Of a stretch of 64,000 nucleotides of DNA, positions 59,330-64,000 are shown one piece after another. Source of the DNA: Eublepharis macularius (Eukaryota > Chordata > Lepidosauria > Squamata > Eublepharidae); NCBI RefSeq assembly GCF_028583425.1, contig NC_072791.1:192176311-192240310 (forward strand), in the 5' to 3' direction. The position numbers and the translations under genes are program-made. Position 1 is the first letter of the stretch. Every line of letters starts with the position of its first letter. A model generated the notes under the pieces. That model saw only the letters and a list, made by a program, of their open reading frames with translations. It searched no databases and was not told where the DNA came from.

Positions 59330-60055
59330 AGTTCACCACAGTTCTACTGGGGCAGACTCTTCAGATGATGATGAATCCCTCCCAGGCCCAGAGATCTCTG
59401 AGGCACAGGCCCCGCTGAGCGCTCTGGGGGTAGACCCTATGATCCTGCCACAGTACCCAGTTGTGGACTCCAACCAGAGGGAGCCAACAGGCTAGGAACC
59501 ACCTGGAGAGCCCTACACTCCAATGGCATCTTCTGATGATCTGGAGCTGCCCTGCCAAGGTCCCACACCCATAGAGGACCTCAGGATCAGAGGGGGGAAG
59601 GAGTACCAGGGCAAAGACAGGGACCTAATGAAGGAACATACAACAAACAACCTGAGGTATGCCTTTCTCTGGTCTCTCCCAGGAAAGAGATGAGATGTAG
59701 TAGTTCTTGACAGGAGCCAGGTCTTTAATCAGGTCATCAGAAAGGATATGGACCCCAGCTTCTTGTAGAAGCCTGTAGAGGCTTGGAAGCTTTGCTGGTT
59801 CCGCAGCTCCCATAAGGTTTGCTGTTGTTGCCTTTGTTTCTGCCTGTTTGAGGCCTGCTAGACTCCATATCCTTCCCACCCTCTTCCCTACCTGCTCACC
59901 TAGACACTTAATGCCTGCCTGCCTTGATTTGTGTCTGCCTGCTGACCTCAGGATAACTGCTGTTTATCAGCTGCAAAGCAGGACAGTGGTCCATGCCGTA
60001 GTTTGTCACCCAAACTGACTCCCTCAAGATTGGTCCCACTGTAGAATAAAGATGG
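59330..60055. other. Unclassified region, possibly a decayed retroelement
   Basis: The plus strand from 59352 reads coherently for about 47 codons as an acidic, Pro-rich peptide (DSSDDDESLPGPEISEAQ...) and stops at 59494. GC content is higher than in neighbouring DNA. A later block ends with 'tgtagaataaagatggcacc' (AATAAA at 60044). No RT, protease or integrase motif is visible. It could be an LTR element's non-coding and leader part, or unrelated. Confidence 0.25.
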
Positions 60056-60544
60056 CACCATCTATCAGTGTATGCTTCCAAGTTATTATGAAGCACATTG
60101 ACCTAGGCACAGCCACAAATAGAAAGTTGTATATTTACAAACATGGAAAGTACAGTTGTCCATGCAGATGTTCCTCTGAAAGTGTGCTGGTCTACCATGT
60201 GCATTCACATGATCTGCATATTTTGCCTAAGCAGAGCAGAGGAAAATAGAGAAGGAAGGAGGAGGAGGAAAAACTAAATAGTGTGATAATTCATCTGCCA
60301 CGCATGACGGAGGCTAGCACAAATGGAGGGATTATCCCAGGGAGAGTCAAAATTATTACACACAAATTTATACTTGAAATATTATTTACTATATATCTTA
60401 TTCATTGTCCACAATGCTTATAGTTCCTATAGCAATTTACACAAAACTCAAAGTCCCCAGACTTGTTCACAAAAGCAGTCCTGTGTCCAATTGGTCCCAA
60501 ATATGTATTCTCTTGATCATAGGAGTGTTGAACAATGCAATCCG

Positions 60545-60612
60545 GGCCGTGCGCCCAATCCGGGGCCGGCTGTTCATCGGATTTCGTGAATATCTTCTTC
60601 AGGGGCGTGGCC
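60545..60612 (-). ncRNA. Candidate hammerhead ribozyme, minus-strand PLE copy
   Basis: This is the reverse-oriented duplicate of the motif at 62792-62859, with no difference that I can see across it. See that entry for the structure. Confidence 0.5.
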
Positions 60613-60876
60613 TAATAAAAATAGTAAAGTAATACAAAGCAATCAACACTTCCCCCCCTTTTTTTCTTTTTTATCTTAACATCATCAAAAACCAGAACCG
60701 AACACTTATAGTACTGACCTCTGCGATCAACCTCTCATACACTTCACCACTTTTTACAAATGCTCCAAGGACCAGGCGGCGGTATCTTCATTAGCACGCC
60801 CAGAGCAACTCATAAGAACCAGTATAAATACAATGCTTCCTTGAACTCTTAAAGGGAAACGCATCCACTTCTCATA

Positions 60877-61896
60877 TTACAAAAAACATTGTAAGGATAA
60901 ATCAAGATTCAGACCCAACGGATGCTTAGTTTGTAACGTGTGTATCCAAAATGCTTCCTTCTGTAATAACATTTTGTAATCGCCTTTCTGCAAAACGCTT
61001 AATACTGCCACCCGAAAATCCGTTTCAGGGTGTTGGTGGGAGAGAAAATGCTGTGTCATAGGAGCCTCCATTACCTTGTTCCTAATGCGGGAAATGTGTT
61101 CCAAAATCCGTGTCTTAAGTGATCGTGTGGTACATCCCACATAATACAAAGGACAGGTACATTCAATTACATATACCACATTAGATGTTTGGCACGTGAC
61201 AAATTGGTTAACTGAAATATTCTTGCCCTTAATAACCAGTTCATGACCCTCCCAGATGTTTTTGCATATCCCACAACGTCCGCATTTAAAGATACCCACC
61301 GGTAAATGCCTATCAATAGTAATCTCAGTTACTTTCGCCCTAACCAGAAAATCCCTTATGCTTTTATTACGTCGAAGGCCACATAAAGGGTGTAAAGCAC
61401 AACCCTCAATGTCCCTGACTAACGGCCAATGTCGATTAACAATCTTTTTGATCTCATTAGCTAAAGGGGAAAATTCTAATGCCCACTTAATTCTGTTATC
61501 GTTAGTTCGTTCCTGTGTCTGAAAGAGAGAAGCCCTATCCCTAGCCCGTGCACGTGAGAGCGCAGACTGCACCACCCGCGATGGATAATGTCTATTTATA
61601 AATTGCTGGCAGAGCGCCTTGCCGTCCCTCTCAAAATCTTGTATAGTTGTGGAATTCCGCTTAATGCGCAACAGCTGTCCATAGGGGATGTTTGCTTTAA
61701 GAAAATAAGGGTGAAATGACCCAAATTCTAAATAAGAATTTCTATCCGTGGGTTTAAAAAAGGTTCGTACTTGAACTCTATTATTCACACTCCGGTAGGT
61801 AGTAACATCCAAAAAATTAATTTCTTGGGGATGATGGTGCCACTCGAATTTAACATGTTGATCCCTAGTATCCAACCACTCACAAAAAGATTCCAC
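60877..61896 (-). CDS. PLE ORF2 C-terminal part: RT thumb plus GIY-YIG endonuclease
   Basis: An open frame of 339 codons without defects. Residues 1-100 carry RT-terminal motifs typical of PLEs: EINFLDVTTYRSVNNRVQV, FFKPTDRNSYLEFGSFHPYF, IPYGQLLRIKRNS. A connector follows (about 100-215). Then comes a Cys-rich linker (FKCGRCGICKNIW) and the GIY-YIG nuclease: NVVYVIECTCPLYYVGCTTR, then SLKTRILEHISR with the conserved Arg, and LLQKEAFWIHTL with the likely catalytic Glu. The RT palm with the catalytic Asp residues is missing through 5' truncation, so this copy cannot move itself. The intact frame indicates youth. Confidence 0.9.
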   Translation of the reverse strand: MESFCEWLDTRDQHVKFEWHHHPQEINFLDVTTYRSVNNRVQVRTFFKPTDRNSYLEFGSFHPYFLKANIPYGQLLRIKRNSTTIQDFERDGKALCQQFINRHYPSRVVQSALSRARARDRASLFQTQERTNDNRIKWALEFSPLANEIKKIVNRHWPLVRDIEGCALHPLCGLRRNKSIRDFLVRAKVTEITIDRHLPVGIFKCGRCGICKNIWEGHELVIKGKNISVNQFVTCQTSNVVYVIECTCPLYYVGCTTRSLKTRILEHISRIRNKVMEAPMTQHFLSHQHPETDFRVAVLSVLQKGDYKMLLQKEAFWIHTLQTKHPLGLNLDLSLQCFL

Positions 61897-62104
61897 AAAA
61901 AGATTCTAACAGAATTAAGTGGGCATTAGAATTTTCCCCTTTAGCTAATGAGATCAAAAAGATTGTTAATCGACATTGGCCGTTAGTCAGGGACATTGAG
62001 GGTTGTGCTTTACACCCTTTATGTGGCCTTCGACGTAATAAAAGCATAAGGGATTTTCTGGTTAGGGCGAAAGTAACTGAGATTACTATGATAGGCATTT
62101 ACCG

Positions 62105-62527
62105 GTGGGTATCTTTAAATGCGAACGTTGTGGGATATGCAAAAACATCTGGGAGGGTCATGAACTGGTTATTAAGGGCAAGAATATTTCAGTTAACCAA
62201 TTTGTCACGTGCCAAACATCTAATGTGGTATATGTAATTGAATGTACCTGTCCTTTGTATTATGTGGGATGTACCACACGATCACTTAAGACACGGATTT
62301 TGGAACACATTTCCCGCATTAGGAACAAGGTAATGGAGGCTCCTATGACACAGCATTTTCTCTCCCACCAACACCCTGAAACGGATTTTCGGGTGGCAGT
62401 ATTAAGCGTTTTGCAGAAAGGCGATTACAAAATGTTATTACAGAAGGAAGCATTTTGGATACACACGTTACAAACTAAGCATCCGTTGGGTCTGAATCTT
62501 GATTTATCCTTACAATGTTTTTTGTAA
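62105..62527 (+). pseudogene. PLE GIY-YIG endonuclease in the upstream terminal repeat
   Basis: 140 codons, identical to the minus-strand copy except one Gly to Glu change in the Cys-rich linker (FKCERCGIC instead of FKCGRCGIC). It is cut off from the connector by the one-base deletion at about 62089 and has no natural ATG. It is repeat-derived sequence, not an independent gene. Confidence 0.85.
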
Positions 62528-62791
62528 TATGAGAAGTGGATGCGTTTCCCTTTAAGAGTTCAAGGAAGCATTGTATTTATACTGGTTCTTATGAGTTGCT
62601 CTGGGCGTGCTAATGAAGATACCGCCGCCTGGTCCTTGGAGCATTTGTAAAAAGTGGTGAAGTGTATGAGAGGTTGATCGCAGAGGTCAGTACTATAAGT
62701 GTTCGGTTCTGGTTTTTGATGATGTTAAGATAAAAAAGAAAAAAAAGGGGGGAAGTGTTGATTGCTTTGTATTACTTTACTATTTTTATTA

Positions 62792-62859
62792 GGCCACGCC
62801 CCTGAAGAAGATATTCACGAAATCCGATGAACAGCCGGCCCCGGATTGGGCGCACGGCC
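62792..62859 (+). ncRNA. Candidate type-I-like hammerhead ribozyme in PLE terminal repeat
   Basis: Order of parts: helix I 5' strand GGCCACGCCC (62792-62801); core CTGAAGA (62802-62808, fits CUGANGA); a ten-base helix II region (62809-62818); core GAAA (62819-62822); helix III ATCCG/CGGAT (62822-62826 with 62842-62846); H17 = T at 62847; helix I 3' strand GGGCG then GGCC (62848-62852, 62856-62859). Helix I pairs five plus four bases around an asymmetric bulge. Predicted cleavage is after 62847. The weak point is helix II, where I can pair only two bases. Hammerhead motifs are established in PLE terminal repeats, which supports the call. Activity is not shown. Confidence 0.55.
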
Positions 62860-63133
62860 CGGATTGCATTGTTCAACACTCCTATGATCAAGAGAATACA
62901 TATTTGGGACCAATTGGACACAGGACTGCTTTTGTGAACAAGTCTGGGGACTTTGAGTTTTGTGTAAATTGCTATAGGAACTATAAGCATTGTGGACAAT
63001 GAATAAGATATATAGTAAATAATATTTCAAGTATAAATTTGTGTGTAATAATTTTGACTCTCCCTGGGATAATCCCTCCATTTGTGCTAGCCATTTACGG
63101 GAGAGGCCATTCGTTTTTCTTTGTTCTTGTAAT

Positions 63134-63907
63134 ATGGCATCGTTTAAGGATACACTAGCCTTTTCGGCAGAGGAACAAGAGCAGATTCTGGCAGGAATGA
63201 CTTCTGTCATCACGGAGACGGGTTCTCCACCTAAGGATGAATGGGATACGCTTAAATTTCTCATGTCTAAGAAAATTAAGTTTGATTTACATGCTTCGAC
63301 TTTATTTGATTATTTTTCTGCCCAACGCATACCCCGGGGTCTTCGTCTCCAGAAGCCACCGGGCATGTTTGGGTCAGATGATATGTTCAAAACTGATTGG
63401 GCTTCTATTTTAAATAAGTGCAGCTTTGATTTAATGCTTCTTATTATTAGAAGATGTAGAAAAGAAAGTGAGTCTTTGCAAGAGGAGATTCAAACTCATA
63501 AGGATGCTCTTAAGATACCCCTTTCTGCTTCGGATTACGATGTAAGGATTAATGAAATTGAGAAACAAGTCAAACAGTTTGAAATGCGCACTAAAGAAAT
63601 TAAGGTACAAAAATTTAAAAGGGACACGTTGGATTATGCTAACAATAGAGTCTATTTTTGGTGGGATCAGACACATGTGCAAAGGGGTGGCCAAAGGAAG
63701 GTCTCTTGGGCTGAGCCTATTAGTTCTTTCTCAGATCTTGAAACGTCTGGTGTCTCGGATAGTTCTGGGGATGAGGGTCCAAGCAGTAGACACCTTAGGA
63801 GTAGGACTATAACTTCCACTAGAAGAGGTTCCCCATCCTCGTCTTCTTCTTCTTTTTTAGACAGAGGCAGACGGAGAGGCTTTTCAAGGGGCAGAATGAA
63901 AATTTAA
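63134..63907 (+). CDS. PLE ORF1, 257 aa, coiled-coil/basic protein of unknown function
   Basis: ATG at 63134 (MASFKDTLAFSAEEQEQILA) is the first good start after the terminal repeat; the frame is open upstream to 63041 but crosses the repeat boundary. The middle (about residues 110-190) is rich in charged heptad-like sequence (CRKESESLQEEIQTHKDALK, RINEIEKQVKQFEMRTKEIK), suggesting a coiled coil. The C-terminus is Ser/Arg-rich (GSPSSSSSSFLDRGRRRGF) and ends GRMKI. An N-terminal nucleic-acid-binding or oligomerising role is plausible but inferred. I know of no enzymatic domain in it. It ends two codons before the RT frame's first conserved motif. Confidence 0.75.
   Translation: MASFKDTLAFSAEEQEQILAGMTSVITETGSPPKDEWDTLKFLMSKKIKFDLHASTLFDYFSAQRIPRGLRLQKPPGMFGSDDMFKTDWASILNKCSFDLMLLIIRRCRKESESLQEEIQTHKDALKIPLSASDYDVRINEIEKQVKQFEMRTKEIKVQKFKRDTLDYANNRVYFWWDQTHVQRGGQRKVSWAEPISSFSDLETSGVSDSSGDEGPSSRHLRSRTITSTRRGSPSSSSSSFLDRGRRRGFSRGRMKI
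63853..63859 (+). promoter_or_regulatory. Candidate -1 ribosomal frameshift heptamer T TTT TTA
   Basis: In the ORF1 frame the codons are TCT TTT TTA GAC, so the heptamer is in the exact X XXY YYZ register. Slipping back one base leads into a frame open from here to the window end that encodes the RT start. I see no strong downstream stem; 63878-63892 gives at best a weak G-T-rich hairpin. The same bases, a pyrimidine tract ending TTTTTTAG at 63853-63860, also look like a 3' splice site, an alternative. Confidence 0.4.
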
Positions 63908-64000
63908 TTTTTAATTTGTCCTCCCGCCCATTAACCCAGGCGGAAATTTCAGTATTGAACAAGGGCTTGGGCTTTGTCCCGACCCCACAGTATAGATCCC
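63860..64000 (+). CDS. PLE ORF2 start: reverse transcriptase N-terminus (runs off window)
   Basis: Codons in the frame of 63913 read NLSSRPLTQAEISVLNKGLG, then FVPTPQYRS at the window end. This is the 'NLSxxxLTxxExxLLxKGLxFxPTP' signature at the beginning of PLE reverse transcriptases. The frame is -1 relative to ORF1, is open back through the ORF1 stop to the slippery heptamer, and has no ATG of its own in that interval. The RT palm and the rest lie beyond base 64000. Confidence 0.8.

Larger units (their letters stand above)
60312..61906 (-). mobile_element. 5'-truncated Penelope-like element, minus-strand copy of an inverted pair
   Basis: The minus-strand copy runs from the RT thumb (61906) through the GIY-YIG endonuclease to its stop (60877) and a 3' region ending at 60312. 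Bases 60312-61498 are repeated in inverse orientation at 61907-63092; bases 61499-61906 are unique to this copy and form the 408-bp spacer. Left of 60312 is unrelated host-like DNA. The junction with the plus copy carries a tandem 13-base repeat, cacaaaaagattc, at 61881-61893 and 61894-61906. PLEs are known to carry terminal repeats in direct or inverted arrangement, and this fits that pattern. Confidence 0.9.
61907..63092 (+). mobile_element. PLE terminal repeat (pLTR), plus-strand copy
   Basis: 1186 bases that are the inverse of 60312-61498 (1187 bases). It contains the same connector, GIY-YIG and 3' region, but a one-base deletion near 62089 breaks the frame before the Cys-rich linker. The remaining frame 62105-62527 keeps the whole nuclease. 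At 63093 the sequence leaves the repeat and enters the leader of ORF1, so this segment acts as the upstream terminal repeat of the element that continues beyond the window. If the model is right, the same 1.19 kb should reappear in direct orientation at the unseen 3' end. Confidence 0.85.

Overview
This is vertebrate nuclear DNA, most likely from a squamate reptile (lizard-type). It carries the conserved PSMD14-TBR1 gene pair, and its interspersed repeats are a squamate mix: a Sauria-type SINE with a BovB-like tail, L2/CR1-tailed tRNA SINEs, 5S rRNA-derived SINEs, L2-like LINEs, hAT MITEs and many Penelope-like element (PLE) fragments. I see no operons, CRISPR arrays or other prokaryotic features. 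The species cannot be named from the sequence.

Layout. 1-5034 is the end of the last PSMD14 intron and holds a 5'-truncated L2-like LINE with an uninterrupted reverse transcriptase frame. 5035-5133 is the terminal coding exon of PSMD14 (proteasome lid deubiquitinase), with a poly(A) signal at 5652. 5734-6452 is a hAT-type MITE. About 11 kb of repeat-rich spacer leads to a CpG-rich promoter. TBR1, the T-box transcription factor of glutamatergic neurons, occupies 17893-27915 in six coding exons; its inferred 3'UTR ends near a poly(A) signal at 32190. From there to about 60.3 kb I found no further protein-coding exon of a host gene, only SINEs, LINE scraps, TIR elements, microsatellites and unassigned sequence, some of it possibly regulatory.

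Two parts are unusual. TBR1 is predicted at 791 aa against 682 in human because exons 1 and 6 have grown Gly, His, Gln, Ala and Ser runs, and its intron 2 uses a GC-AG splice pair. At the right edge (60312-64000) lies a very young PLE: a truncated minus-strand copy joined head-to-head to a plus-strand copy, giving a 1.19 kb inverted repeat with only three differences that I can see. The plus copy carries a candidate hammerhead ribozyme in its terminal repeat, a first ORF of 257 aa, and a classical slippery heptamer (T TTT TTA) placed so that a -1 shift enters the reverse transcriptase frame, which runs off the window. Older PLE tails in the window are also repeatedly found as head-to-head inverted pairs.

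Method limits: all calls were made by eye. Exon boundaries of TBR1 and PSMD14 rest on reading-frame continuity, splice consensus and recalled vertebrate protein sequences. Repeat family names rest on recognised motifs, not database searches.
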